From assembly GCA_029260715.1 (NCBI GenBank), contig JAJDCS010000009.1:62001-126000 (forward strand): a stretch of DNA of 64,000 nucleotides, given 5' to 3'. The first letter of the stretch is position 1, and every line of letters starts with the position of its first letter. Below, piece by piece: positions 1-8,356 of this stretch. The DNA is from Phycisphaeraceae bacterium (GTDB lineage: Bacteria; Planctomycetota; Phycisphaerae; Phycisphaerales; Phycisphaeraceae). A program made the position numbers and the translations under genes. Below the pieces are notes generated by a model that saw nothing but the letters and a program-made list of their open reading frames with translations, had not been told where the DNA came from and did no database searches.

Positions 1-2
1 TA

Positions 3-308
3 CTCGACGCCGAACAACGCAAACATGCCACCGCCCTATACAAAGCGCTGTCCGCAGCCAAAGTCCAGGTCGAGCAAAACGACGAGCCCAACCCCGCCGT
101 GGTCGAGGCATCGATGAAACAGGTCATGGAAACCCACCATGTGCAGGTTGATTACGCCGCCGTGCGACACCCCGAAACGCTCACCGCTCTGGATTGCATA
201 GAGCCCCAATTAACCGGCGGCGTCGTGGCGCTGGTCGCCGGTCGGCTAGGATCCGTGCGCCTGATCGACAACATGTGGCTGGGGCGGCCGTCGTCAAGCC
301 CAACCTAG
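3..308 (+). CDS. panC: Pantoate--beta-alanine ligase, C-terminal part (5' end outside window)
   Basis: This frame is open from the window edge and encodes the last 101 residues of PanC, which joins pantoate and beta-alanine with ATP in the cytoplasm to make pantothenate. Visible PanC features are the LDAEQRKHA helix near the start, the VDYAAVRHPETL segment and the ending GGVVALVAGRLGSVRLIDN, which is typical of the PanC C-terminal domain. The N-terminal nucleotide-binding domain lies upstream of the window. panB, the preceding pathway step, is in this window but 24 kb away on the other strand, so the two are not co-transcribed. The next gene is convergent and its stop lies one base downstream. 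Confidence 0.93.
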   Translation, partial: LDAEQRKHATALYKALSAAKVQVEQNDEPNPAVVEASMKQVMETHHVQVDYAAVRHPETLTALDCIEPQLTGGVVALVAGRLGSVRLIDNMWLGRPSSSPT

Positions 309-309
309 C

Positions 310-879
310 TCACCGCCCCGCTTCAGGCATGCCCGTACTGGTTTCATACGTCGGGTACGGCCCGCCGATGACCTGATGCAATGGCGATGAGAAAGCCGAT
401 TCGCCACTGACCCGTGCATCCACCCGGCCGTCAATACGCAGATCGATACGGTAATCGGGCAACGGCTCGGCTGCGGGGACCGGCGGCGGCTGACCACGTA
501 AAGGGTCAAGCTCAAACACCGTATTCGCGGGGATAAGCTCAACAAATTGCCCGTCACTGCCGGATCGCATGTAGTCCATACGCTCCAAACGCGCACGAAA
601 GCCCGGGGCCAACCGGTAATACGCGGGCGCTGTGGGCAACGCCTCGCCAGGGGCGTAGCCCCCACCGTCGTCGCTATTGGGATTGAACGCCGGCTGATCG
701 ATCCGGTACAGCGATGTCTGCTCGCCATCGGGGCGCAGCCCCAATTCAACCCGCCTCAAACTCGTAGAGAGCGGGTCAAGATCGCCAACCGCCTGATCGA
801 CCGGCTCCATGCCCGCTTGAGCAAAGACAACAGCCGGCACCATCACAGCCAACAGCATGTACACTGAACACCGTACCAT
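310..879 (-). CDS. Exported protein of unknown function, 189 aa
   Basis: I do not recognise a family. The first 20 residues form a signal peptide (hydrophobic MLLAVMVPAVVFA, then AQAG), so the protein is probably exported to the periplasm or envelope. The mature part is rich in Pro, Asp and Arg with no transmembrane segment. The C-terminal half (DYRIDLRIDGRVDARVSGESAF) resembles a beta-strand-rich fold. It lies downstream of the small lipoprotein gene on the same strand and may be co-transcribed with it. An internal Met at residue 8 is an alternative start and would still leave a signal peptide. The long frames on the opposite strand are antisense shadows. Confidence 0.7.
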   Translation of the reverse strand: MVRCSVYMLLAVMVPAVVFAQAGMEPVDQAVGDLDPLSTSLRRVELGLRPDGEQTSLYRIDQPAFNPNSDDGGGYAPGEALPTAPAYYRLAPGFRARLERMDYMRSGSDGQFVELIPANTVFELDPLRGQPPPVPAAEPLPDYRIDLRIDGRVDARVSGESAFSSPLHQVIGGPYPTYETSTGMPEAGR

Positions 880-952
880 GCGAAAAACTATAGGTAGCCC
901 TTCTCCAGCCTCGCTAAACCGCTGGCTAACGACACAGCTTCAAGCACACCCG

Positions 953-1348
953 CTACCGCTGATACCCCGACGGGTACTCCGGGCTGGGTCGGTAGGTCAC
1001 TTTCATGATCACCGGAATCTCCGGCAAGGCCAGCCTGTCGGACGCCACCGGCTTCGTGTTGCCGTCCTTGAACAGTTTCCAACTGAACTCCGTCGCCGGC
1101 TTGAGCGATACTTTCTGCCACTCACGCTCATTGCGGCGATCAAAATTCAACTCAAGCGTCTGGCCCACGGGGATCTGCTTTTCCCAAAGCGGCTTGTCGG
1201 TCATGGGGTCGTACAGGGCCACGTTCGTCGGCCGATCAATACTGCTGTAAAAACGATGCACGTCCTGGCTGCAAGCCGTCAGGGCCGACACCAACACGAG
1301 TGTGGCTAAGGATTTCGCGATTAAAGCTTTGGCTGAGTGCGTGAGCAT
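953..1348 (-). CDS. Small lipoprotein of unknown function, 131 aa
   Basis: The N-terminus is a clear lipoprotein signal: a hydrophobic stretch ends in the lipobox LTAC with Cys26 as the predicted lipidated residue. The mature protein (about 105 residues) contains the pattern TNVALYDPMTDKPLWEKQIP followed by a GQTLELNF segment, compatible with a small beta-sandwich. I have the impression of similar proteins in planctomycetes but cannot name a function. It precedes the 189-aa exported protein on the same strand and is divergent from the iron-sulfur protein at 1428, so 1349-1427 should hold promoters for both directions. Confidence 0.75.
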   Translation of the reverse strand: MLTHSAKALIAKSLATLVLVSALTACSQDVHRFYSSIDRPTNVALYDPMTDKPLWEKQIPVGQTLELNFDRRNEREWQKVSLKPATEFSWKLFKDGNTKPVASDRLALPEIPVIMKVTYRPSPEYPSGYQR

Positions 1349-1427
1349 GATTTTTCTGGTCCCTACGGGTTATGATCCTGTAAACGGTGCTTTATCATAG
1401 ACCGGAACAGGCAGCGGAGCCACAGCC

Positions 1428-2084
1428 GTGTCAGACAAAAAACAACCAGCCGATCCAGACCCCGTCGGGCGACGCGATTTCTTCAGACACGTCCTGCTAG
1501 CGGGGCTGGACCGGGTCGAGCGTGCGGGCCAAGCACTGGAACGACGACTCACAGCCGTATCCAGCCCAGAACCCCCGCCAAGTGAGCAGCCCCGCCATAC
1601 CATCGACCGCTACCTACGCCCGCCCGGCGCGATCCCAGAGCAGGCGTTCGAGCAGACGTGTTCACGTTGCGGAGACTGCGTGCGCGCCTGCCCCGCCCAG
1701 TGCATCACGATACGCCCCGACACCGCCGGCTCCATGCCCTACATCGCACCGAGGGTCTCGCCGTGTGTGGTCTGCGAAGACCTTAGCTGCATGAAAGCAT
1801 GCCCCACCGGCGCGCTGTTATTGGTCGAAGAGCCGTCGCATATCAACATGGGCTTAGCCGTGGTGGACCACGACCGCTGTCTCAGATCACCCCCCGACAA
1901 CGACCAATCCGAACCGCAAGACTGCCGGCTGTGTGTCAAAGACTGCCCCATGGGCGAAGAGGCGATCAAGATCAATGACGATAGCCAAGTGGCGGTTCTT
2001 CCAGGCTGTGTGGGCTGCGGGGTTTGCGAGCGTGTCTGCCCAACCGAACCGGCGAGCATCCAGGTTATCCCGCCTGCCGGGTAA
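1428..2084 (+). CDS. MauM/NapG-like ferredoxin-type protein with 4Fe-4S clusters
   Basis: A 218-residue polyferredoxin. After an N-terminal RRDFFRHVLLAG segment (a twin-arginine-like start, as in NapG and MauM), it has Cys clusters CSRCGDCVRACP (about residues 79-90), CVVCEDLSCMKACP, CRLCVKDCP and CVGCGVCERVCP, enough for about four 4Fe-4S centres. Proteins of this family pass electrons in the periplasm or at the membrane. No Nap or Mau genes are nearby, so the partner is unknown. The start is GTG with GGAG nine bases upstream. Arg-Arg at residues 15-16 could direct Tat export, but the hydrophobic stretch after it is short, so export is uncertain. Confidence 0.85.
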   Translation: MSDKKQPADPDPVGRRDFFRHVLLAGLDRVERAGQALERRLTAVSSPEPPPSEQPRHTIDRYLRPPGAIPEQAFEQTCSRCGDCVRACPAQCITIRPDTAGSMPYIAPRVSPCVVCEDLSCMKACPTGALLLVEEPSHINMGLAVVDHDRCLRSPPDNDQSEPQDCRLCVKDCPMGEEAIKINDDSQVAVLPGCVGCGVCERVCPTEPASIQVIPPAG

Positions 2085-2286
2085 CGCGTACCCCCCTTTC
2101 GAGATAAGTGCCGATACTAATTTTGCCGATTGTATGAACTGTAACACCTGTGCCGAGTAAATTATCAACGCGTGTTTTAACGATTGGATAAAGACACCGC
2201 CCAACAAAGCCGAATCCAGATGTAGCACAGCCCTATTGGATAACCGATCAGTGTTTGTCGAGACCCCCATTAAGCCGGAGACGAAT

Positions 2287-2880
2287 ATGTCGGGAGCAGG
2301 GAGGAACTTAAAGACAGCCTTGTGGGCGGCGATGCTCGCGGCAACGCTGTTATCAGGCTGCAGCGTCGCGCCTCGCCAGGAATTGTGGATCGACGACCGA
2401 GGCGGCGTGATCCAAGACGCCAGCCACGAACGCCTGATCGCCGCTTGCCAGCAAAAGTTACTGGACCCGCTACAACTCAAAGTACGACTGTATGTCTTGG
2501 ATAGCGACGCCTTAACCGCCTACGCGTGGCCCGACGGCTCGATCTACCTCACAAGGGGCCTGATCGACTCCATCAGCGATCGCGAGCTGTTGGCGGCTGT
2601 GGCGCACGAGATCGGGCACCTGCTCGACGACAAGCAATTAGGCGTGGTGTGGTCGCTGCGTGGGCCTGACCTGGCCGCGTTCGACATCGAATCTCGCGCC
2701 GACCTGATCGGCTGCCGACTGCTGAGGTCGCAAGGAATCGAGCCGACCGTCATGATCAGCCTGCTTAAAAAAATCCAAGGCTGGAAAGGCTTACCCGACC
2801 GCAACCGTAAGCAAATCGAGCAGCGTATCGCGGTGATTTCAGCGATCCCCCTCAACAACGCCCCTCCCACAACTCATTAG
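2287..2880 (+). CDS. M48-family zinc metallopeptidase lipoprotein
   Basis: A 197-residue lipoprotein with a lipobox LSGC (Cys25) and the M48 zinc motif HEIGH (His107, Glu108, His111). Glu135 in the ESRAD segment is the expected third ligand. This matches the short Oma1/LoiP-like M48 peptidases that degrade or quality-control proteins in the periplasm. The start was placed at the ATG at 2287 because GGAG lies six bases upstream and the signal peptide begins there. A longer frame from 2236 adds 17 polar residues that would spoil it. The stop codon TAG coincides with the first bases of the dispersed element at 2878, so that element sits directly against the coding end. Confidence 0.9.
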   Translation: MSGAGRNLKTALWAAMLAATLLSGCSVAPRQELWIDDRGGVIQDASHERLIAACQQKLLDPLQLKVRLYVLDSDALTAYAWPDGSIYLTRGLIDSISDRELLAAVAHEIGHLLDDKQLGVVWSLRGPDLAAFDIESRADLIGCRLLRSQGIEPTVMISLLKKIQGWKGLPDRNRKQIEQRIAVISAIPLNNAPPTTH

Positions 2881-3023
2881 AGCAAGTGGTGTGATTAATC
2901 ACCATTCGCCGGGTGACACCGCTATTCGCCGGGTGGCACGGCTTGCTTGCAAGCCGTGAAATGCGGCCCCGCCATGACACCTGTCACCGAATAGGATGGC
3001 GGATAATGACGCCAGTTGCCCTA
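2878..3023. repeat. MITE-like dispersed element, family 1, copy A (full length)
   Basis: A 146-bp non-coding element with imperfect terminal inverted repeats: TAGAGCAAGTGGTGTGAT at the left end pairs with the reverse complement of the right end at 14 of 18 positions. It carries an internal hairpin at 2937-2958 (CACGGCTTGC, two-base loop, GCAAGCCGTG). The right 96 bp recur with about four differences at 12115-12210, and the whole element recurs at 51514-51661. It has no coding capacity. Both ends carry TA, as for insertion by IS630/mariner-type enzymes, but this is inference. It lies between the M48 gene and the convergent CBS gene and could also act as a transcript end. Confidence 0.8.
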
Positions 3024-3093
3024 AGAAAAACGACTTACGTTGATTCACCCACGCGCGGCGTGCTTGAAATGCTTCTGCGGGGAATCCAACCAA

Positions 3094-3594
3094 TCAATCC
3101 TTGCTGAACTGTTGGCACAGATACGCGGTCACGCGTCTTGGGCCCAGCACACCGACGATCTGATCATCGACGTTCAGCACCGGCAGGTGCCTGAACCCCC
3201 CTATCACCATGAGGTTCAATGCCTTGGCTGGTGAATCGGAGTCGTACACAACCACGGGTTTGGCCGTCATCACATCACGCAGCGGGCGGCTTTTGATCTG
3301 CTGGTACTGCTCAGCCACCTTGTGGAGCACATCACGCTCAGAGAAAATCCCCGCCAGACGACCGTCGTCGACGACCATCATGTAGGCGATATCCTTCTCA
3401 GCCATCATCCGCAGCGTCTGCTCAACCGTCTGGTTGGCATCGACGGTGATATAAGGCGTAATCTGAAGATCGCCCACACGACCCTCGCAGAGCCGCTGCT
3501 CGGTCTCATCGGCGTAGGTCGGCGTGCTATAGTCCTTCAGCGGGTCTTCAAACTCGCCTTCTTCGGCGCCCCTGCGTTTGCGTCGAGTCGTCAT
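3094..3594 (-). CDS. CBS-domain pair protein (166 aa)
   Basis: Two CBS domains fill most of the protein. The first is about residues 40-95 (ITVDANQTVEQTLRMMAEKD, then a SERDVLHKV helix). The second is about 105-160 (VMTAKPVVVYDSDSPAKALN, then GGFRHLPVLN). A basic N-terminus (TTRRKRRG) precedes them. Such stand-alone pairs usually bind adenine nucleotides and act as regulatory modules; no ligand can be read from the sequence. The ATG directly follows the stop codon of the second CBS gene (TAA then ATG), so the two are translationally linked and the products may form a heteromer. Confidence 0.88.
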   Translation of the reverse strand: MTTRRKRRGAEEGEFEDPLKDYSTPTYADETEQRLCEGRVGDLQITPYITVDANQTVEQTLRMMAEKDIAYMMVVDDGRLAGIFSERDVLHKVAEQYQQIKSRPLRDVMTAKPVVVYDSDSPAKALNLMVIGGFRHLPVLNVDDQIVGVLGPRRVTAYLCQQFSKD

Positions 3595-4065
3595 TTACCC
3601 ACCCTCCCTTTCCCCAGTAAAGAACTCAGTCGCCATGCGCTGGGCACGCACCTGGCGGGGGAAATGGTCCACGATGTATTCCATCAGGCCCTTCTGGCCG
3701 GTCAGGTCGGTCGCCTTGCCGTCTTGATCGACCACCACCATAAACCGCAGTTTCTTGGCCTCCATCGCGTCGATCAGCTTCGCGACCGGGTCGGTGTTCT
3801 TCACCATGTCCCAAACCTCGGCGGTGTACTGGCCCACCGGGTGGTCCAGAATATCCGAGTGATCCAGCAGAAGCTGGATCAGCAGCCGCTCCGTAAACTT
3901 GCCGATAGGCTTGCCGTCTTCGCCCACAACCACCACACAGCCGAGCTTTTTCTGCCGCATCTTGGAAACCGCATCGCGCACCGTGGTCGTCGGGCTAACG
4001 GCGATCAACTCGCGCAGATCCAACTCTGAAACCGGCTGATTCAATATGTCGTGGTGCAGACCCAT
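3595..4065 (-). CDS. CBS-domain protein (156 aa)
   Basis: First gene of a two-gene unit with the CBS protein at 3094. The N-terminal CBS domain (residues about 15-70) has AVSPTTTVRDAVSKMRQKK and the GKFTERLL segment. The second half (about 80-140) is a more divergent CBS repeat with FMVVVDQDGKATDLTGQKGL. There is no attached catalytic domain. Start is ATG at 4065; the preceding 250 bp up to mcsB are non-coding and should hold its promoter. Role is probably nucleotide-responsive regulation of a partner not identifiable here. Confidence 0.85.
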   Translation of the reverse strand: MGLHHDILNQPVSELDLRELIAVSPTTTVRDAVSKMRQKKLGCVVVVGEDGKPIGKFTERLLIQLLLDHSDILDHPVGQYTAEVWDMVKNTDPVAKLIDAMEAKKLRFMVVVDQDGKATDLTGQKGLMEYIVDHFPRQVRAQRMATEFFTGEREGG

Positions 4066-4315
4066 GAATGGTTAATCCCCGGTGCTTAATTGAACGTCAT
4101 CGGACAACCGCGACAAGACTATCACTATTCAAACCACAGGCTCCCTGACGTGCCCCGAATAAACAGGGGCCACAAGGCCGCTGCGGTGCGATACGCAAGC
4201 CAGCATTATATATTCACGCCCAAGCACATACAAACACTCCCACAACAGCCCGATAGGGCGTGGGCCCGTACCGCCTCACGCCTGGACAACCCGAATCGCC
4301 CACCGGAACCACATG

Positions 4316-5377
4316 TCACGACCGGCTAAGCTTCTGGCGGATCAAGTCCGCTCGCACGCGGCGGCGCGTCGGTGGGTCCATCTCCATACCACTAAGTTTC
4401 TGTAAATGGGCGGATTGGGTCAGCAGGAACAATTCATTGATCGTGGGGATATCAACCGACGTGATGCGCCCGAGGTTCACCCCCAAACGCAGGTGACTCA
4501 GAAACGACAGCACCTCGTCGGCGCTGATCGTCCGAGCGTGCGTCAACACCGCCCACGCACGCCAGATCTTGTCGTCCAGCTGCGCCTCGCGCTGCTTGAC
4601 CAACGCCTGCCTGGCCTGCTGCTCATACGCGATGATCTGAGGCACCACGGTCTGCTGGAAGTCCCGCAGCAGTTCCTGCTCGCTGCGGCCAAGCGTCGTC
4701 TGGTTTGAGACCTGATAAAGATCCCCCAAAGCGTCGGACCCCTCCCCAAACATGCCACGCACCGCCAGGTGCATATCACGCGCGGCGCGGCGGACTTTAT
4801 CAATCTCGCCCGTGAGCCTCAACGCCGGAAGGTGCAGCATGACGCTGAAGCGGATGCCCGTGCCCACGTTCGTTGGGCAGGCGGTGAGATAACCAAAACG
4901 GGAGGAAAACGCGAAGCTCAGGCTACCCTCCAGTGTGTCGTCGATCTGGTTGATCTGCTTGCACGCCTCGCCAAGCTGCATCCCGCAACGCAACACCTGC
5001 ATCCGCAGGTGGTCCTCCTCGTTGACCATGATCGCGAACGTCTCGTCCCCGCCGATCGCCACCGAACGGGGCAGGGTTTCACCGGCGTTGGCGTGTTGGC
5101 GGCTGATCAGGTGACGCTCCACGAGGATCTGCCGGTCCATCGGCGTGCTCTGGGGCAACTCGACCCACAGCAAGTCATCGCCCAGCCGACCGCTCATGAT
5201 CTGATCGCGGCAGCGACGCAGCACCTCCTGACGCTGACCCGACGAAGCGCGGCTGACAAACGGGTACCCCGCAAGGTTCCTGGCCAAACGCACACGGCTG
5301 GAGATCACAATCTCGCTGTGCGGCCCGGCGCCGCGGAGCCACTCCCCCGCGTGACCCGATATCTGGCTAAGCGTCAT
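4316..5377 (-). CDS. mcsB: Protein arginine kinase McsB
   Basis: A 353-residue phosphagen-kinase-fold enzyme that phosphorylates arginines in proteins; in Bacillus this marks proteins for ClpCP degradation. Family features are the N-terminal SSRVRLARNLAGYPF, the SFAFSSRFGYLTACPTNVGTG block (the phosphagen-kinase active-site Cys region) and IRFSVMLHLPAL. The length is that of the family. It overlaps the upstream mcsA by four bases (ATGA), so the two are translationally coupled. No ctsR or clpC gene is in the window, unlike the ctsR-mcsA-mcsB-clpC operon of Firmicutes. Confidence 0.95.
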   Translation of the reverse strand: MTLSQISGHAGEWLRGAGPHSEIVISSRVRLARNLAGYPFVSRASSGQRQEVLRRCRDQIMSGRLGDDLLWVELPQSTPMDRQILVERHLISRQHANAGETLPRSVAIGGDETFAIMVNEEDHLRMQVLRCGMQLGEACKQINQIDDTLEGSLSFAFSSRFGYLTACPTNVGTGIRFSVMLHLPALRLTGEIDKVRRAARDMHLAVRGMFGEGSDALGDLYQVSNQTTLGRSEQELLRDFQQTVVPQIIAYEQQARQALVKQREAQLDDKIWRAWAVLTHARTISADEVLSFLSHLRLGVNLGRITSVDIPTINELFLLTQSAHLQKLSGMEMDPPTRRRVRADLIRQKLSRS

Positions 5378-5874
5378 AACGTGCCTTCCTCGGCCCGCTG
5401 GATGTCGTCTCTCAACTGCGCAGCCAACTCGAAGTTCTCCATATCCACCGCCTCTTTGAGTTGCTTGCGCATCTGGCGTAGCCGCTGCTGAAGCTGCTGC
5501 TGCTCCCCGGCTCGCTGAGGAACCTTGCCCATGTGCTGCGAACCGCCCTCGTGGGCACGCTCCAGCAACGGGGCCAGCGACTCTTCAAACGCATCATAGC
5601 AGCTTGGGCACCCCAGCAGGCTGGTCTCGCGGAACTGCATGAAGGTCAGCCCACACTCACTGCAAGCCTGGTTCACGCCCGAAACCGCGCCACCACCGTG
5701 CAGCTTCACAAAATTGGTCAGCAGCTCGTTGATCGGCGTGTGCGCCGCCTTGACGAACATCCCCGCCTCGTTGGCGCACTTGTCACAAAGATGCTTCTCG
5801 ATCTTCTGACCTTTGATGATCTCCACCGAGTGGTGCGTCGCGGGGTTATCACACTTGTCGCATTTACGCTTCAA
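5374..5874 (-). CDS. mcsA: McsA, zinc-binding activator of McsB, with UVR domain
   Basis: McsA binds and activates McsB. It has two zinc-finger-like Cys pairs at the N-terminus (CDKCDN, then CDKCANEAG), a second pair of CxxC motifs (CSECG and CPSCYDAF), and a C-terminal UVR helix pair (LRQMRKQLKEAVDMENFELA), all as in McsA. The start is uncertain. A GTG at 5889 has no ribosome-binding site, whereas TTG at 5874 is preceded by GGAGGAG at a good distance and puts the first Cys close to the N-terminus as in homologues, so I chose TTG. It is followed by mcsB with a four-base overlap. Confidence 0.92.
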   Translation of the reverse strand: MKRKCDKCDNPATHHSVEIIKGQKIEKHLCDKCANEAGMFVKAAHTPINELLTNFVKLHGGGAVSGVNQACSECGLTFMQFRETSLLGCPSCYDAFEESLAPLLERAHEGGSQHMGKVPQRAGEQQQLQQRLRQMRKQLKEAVDMENFELAAQLRDDIQRAEEGTL

Positions 5875-5954
5875 GGCTGGCTCCTCCACTGGCCCGGCTG
5901 GGACAGCCCGATTCTAGAGTTGCCCAACACCGCCTTCAACCGAGCCGACCCCTG

Positions 5955-6980
5955 TTATCGGTTAAATGATAGGTCGATAACCACTTTCCCCATGTGATCG
6001 CCCGAAAACAGGTGCCCGTAAGCCCTCGCAACTTCTTCAAATGGAAAAACACGATCCACCCAAGGCCGCATCCCAGACGACTCGACCGCCCCGGCGAACG
6101 CCCGCAACTGGGCAGCCGACTCCATGAAAATGCCCCGGACCGTCACCTGGTGGGCGATCATTTTGACCGCACTTATCGTGGCCTGGGCCCCGCCAAGCAC
6201 ACCGATCACGCCCACACGCCCGCCATAAGCACATGCCTCGATCGATTGGCCCACCATGGCCCCGCCCCCCACCTCGACCACCACGTCCGCGCCGTACCCA
6301 CCGGTCAACTCGCGTACCTGCCCCGGCCATTCCGGGTCGCGGTAATCAATCGTGTGGTCGATCCCCAATCGCTCTTTAACCTGCTTCGCCTTATCGCTGC
6401 TCGACGAGCTCAGTATCACCCGCGCGCCCAGCGTCTTGGCGATCTGCGCCGCCCACAGCGACACCCCGCCCGTGCCGTGCAGCAAGACCCACTCGCCAGG
6501 CTTGGTTTGACCGTGAGTCACCAACGCCGCCCACGCCGTCAACCCCGCGATCGTCAGCGTCGAACCCTCCTGCATGCTCAGGTGTGCCGGCACCTTCACC
6601 AGCGACTCGGCCGGATACACAACCTTCTCCGCTAGCACACCGTCTACGCCGCCACCACCCACAAAAGTCCTCGCCCAATCCGACCGCAGCAGCCCCGCCG
6701 GCCAACGCCGAAACGGCGCGTTGAGCACGCGGTCGCCAGGCTCAATACCCTCGACGCCCCGCCCCACCGCCAGCACCACGCCCGCCATGTCCGAACACGC
6801 CACAATCCGCCGGTCCATGCGCCCGCTGTACCGACCGTCAGCCACCATCAAATCGCGGTAGTTCAGCGACACCGCCCCCACCCCGACCAACGCCTCACCC
6901 AGGCCCGGCGGCGAGGGATCATCCCGATCCTCACAGCGCAAGTGGTCAATACCCTCGCCATTAACGGTGTAACACTTCAT
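5955..6980 (-). CDS. Zinc-independent medium-chain dehydrogenase/reductase (quinone reductase-like)
   Basis: A 341-residue MDR-superfamily oxidoreductase. The N-terminal GroES-like domain carries SLNYRDLMVADGRY and CSDMAGVV. The cofactor domain has HGTGGVSLWAAQIAKTLGA (about residues 165-185), the NAD(P)H-binding glycine loop, and the usual ending DHMGKVVIDL. The four-Cys structural zinc lobe is absent, as in quinone-oxidoreductase and acyl-reductase-like branches. The substrate cannot be predicted. It stands alone between mcsA and the aminotransferase gene, all on the minus strand. Confidence 0.88.
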   Translation of the reverse strand: MKCYTVNGEGIDHLRCEDRDDPSPPGLGEALVGVGAVSLNYRDLMVADGRYSGRMDRRIVACSDMAGVVLAVGRGVEGIEPGDRVLNAPFRRWPAGLLRSDWARTFVGGGGVDGVLAEKVVYPAESLVKVPAHLSMQEGSTLTIAGLTAWAALVTHGQTKPGEWVLLHGTGGVSLWAAQIAKTLGARVILSSSSSDKAKQVKERLGIDHTIDYRDPEWPGQVRELTGGYGADVVVEVGGGAMVGQSIEACAYGGRVGVIGVLGGAQATISAVKMIAHQVTVRGIFMESAAQLRAFAGAVESSGMRPWVDRVFPFEEVARAYGHLFSGDHMGKVVIDLSFNR

Positions 6981-7005
6981 CGATTGTGTATACAGCTAAA
7001 TGATG

Positions 7006-8178
7006 TTAAGCCATCGCGCCCGCGAACGCAGCCACGGCAGCGCCCGCACCCACGCTAACACACCCCGCCTCACGCAGCAGCGATTCAATCGCGCTCAACC
7101 CCGCGAGCGTGTCGCCCGCGTCCACGTAGCCCATATGCGACAAGCGGAAAATCTTCCCCTTCCACTTCGCACCACGCCCGTCTTGGCCCCCAGCGATATG
7201 CACGCTGTACTCGTCTCGCAACCCGCCGCGGAACGCCGAATCATCCACCCCTTCGGGATAAAACACACCCGTCACCGAATCGCTGGGCGAGGTGCTGATG
7301 CGCTTCAGGCCGATGGCCTCAAGCGCCTCGCGCGTCGCGGCAGCCAAACCGGCTGTACGCGCCCACACGTTCTCCAAACCTTCCGCTTCGATCATCGCCA
7401 TCGCCACGCGCAACCCCCGCACCAAGCTCACCGCCGGCGTGAATGGCACATCGTTCTTCTTCCAACTCGCCAGCCAACGCCGCAGGTCCAGGTTGTAACA
7501 CGGGCCGGGCTTAACTTCTTCCAATCGCTTCAACGCACGCGGCCCCAAGCCGACCATGCCAAGGCCAGGCGGCAGCATCAGCGCCTTCTGCGAACCGGTC
7601 ACCAACACGTCAATGCCCCACGCGTCCATCTCCACGGGCATCGCACCCACCGCCGTGATCCCGTCCACCAACAGCAGCGCGTCCGTCTTGCTAACAATCT
7701 GAGCAACCGCCCGGACGTCAGCCGCCGTCGCCGTCGACGTCTCCGAGTGGCACATCGTCACCACGCTAACCCCTGGGTTCGCCTTCAGAGCCTCCTCCAC
7801 CTGCGCAGGCCCCACCGCGTCGCCCCACGGCACGTTGATCTGCACCTGCTCCACACCGTACGCGTTGTAAACGTCCTGCCACCGCTCGCCAAACTTACCG
7901 CCCGCAATGGTAATCGCCTTCGCCCCCGGCTTGATCAGCGAAACCTGCGCAGCCTCGAACGCCGTCGTGCCCGACCCCGCAAGCGTCAACACCGGGCCAG
8001 CCGTGCGGAACAGGCGCTGGAGCTGTTCGGAAACCTCCTTAAAGATCGCCTGGAACTGCTTCGTGCGGTGGTGGATGATGGGCTGGGCCATCTCCAACAG
8101 CACCGCCTCGGGCACAGCCGTCGGGCCGGGCGTCAGCAAGCGGGTTTTATGAAAAAGATCGGCGTTGGTAGCTGGCAT
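7006..8178 (-). CDS. Class V aminotransferase, alanine/serine--glyoxylate aminotransferase type
   Basis: A PLP-dependent enzyme of the AGT/SGAT group, which transfers an amino group from alanine or serine to glyoxylate. The start TRLLTPGPTAVPEAVL is diagnostic. The PLP lysine lies in TGSQKALMLPPG and the ALLLVDGITAVGAMP segment carries the PLP-pyridine Asp. The frame extends 13 residues further upstream, but ATG at 8178 puts the TPGPT motif at the usual distance from the N-terminus, so it is preferred. The C-terminal tail is Ala/Gly rich. The enzyme is not in an obvious operon. A phosphonate aminotransferase is a less likely alternative. Confidence 0.88.
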   Translation of the reverse strand: MPATNADLFHKTRLLTPGPTAVPEAVLLEMAQPIIHHRTKQFQAIFKEVSEQLQRLFRTAGPVLTLAGSGTTAFEAAQVSLIKPGAKAITIAGGKFGERWQDVYNAYGVEQVQINVPWGDAVGPAQVEEALKANPGVSVVTMCHSETSTATAADVRAVAQIVSKTDALLLVDGITAVGAMPVEMDAWGIDVLVTGSQKALMLPPGLGMVGLGPRALKRLEEVKPGPCYNLDLRRWLASWKKNDVPFTPAVSLVRGLRVAMAMIEAEGLENVWARTAGLAAATREALEAIGLKRISTSPSDSVTGVFYPEGVDDSAFRGGLRDEYSVHIAGGQDGRGAKWKGKIFRLSHMGYVDAGDTLAGLSAIESLLREAGCVSVGAGAAVAAFAGAMA

Positions 8179-8356
8179 AACGAGTGTCTCTGGGTATCTC
8201 CACACGGGAAAGGCCAAGCACGCTACTGCATTTTAGAAGCAGCATCAAATACAGCCAGCGGGCGTGTATTGAAATCGCCACAAGCCCGGCCCAGACACAC
8301 ACAACCGCTATGATTGCGGATACCGATTCCCTAGCACACGACCACAGAGACAGCCC

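Noticed and set aside
2085-2160. A CMNCNTC segment just after the ferredoxin-like gene in another frame
   Set aside because: It looks like an iron-sulfur motif, but the only local start gives an eight-residue peptide without a ribosome site, so I treat it as chance.
7000-8313. A 437-codon plus-strand frame antisense to the aminotransferase
   Set aside because: Arg/His-rich shadow frame; the aminotransferase on the minus strand is unambiguous.
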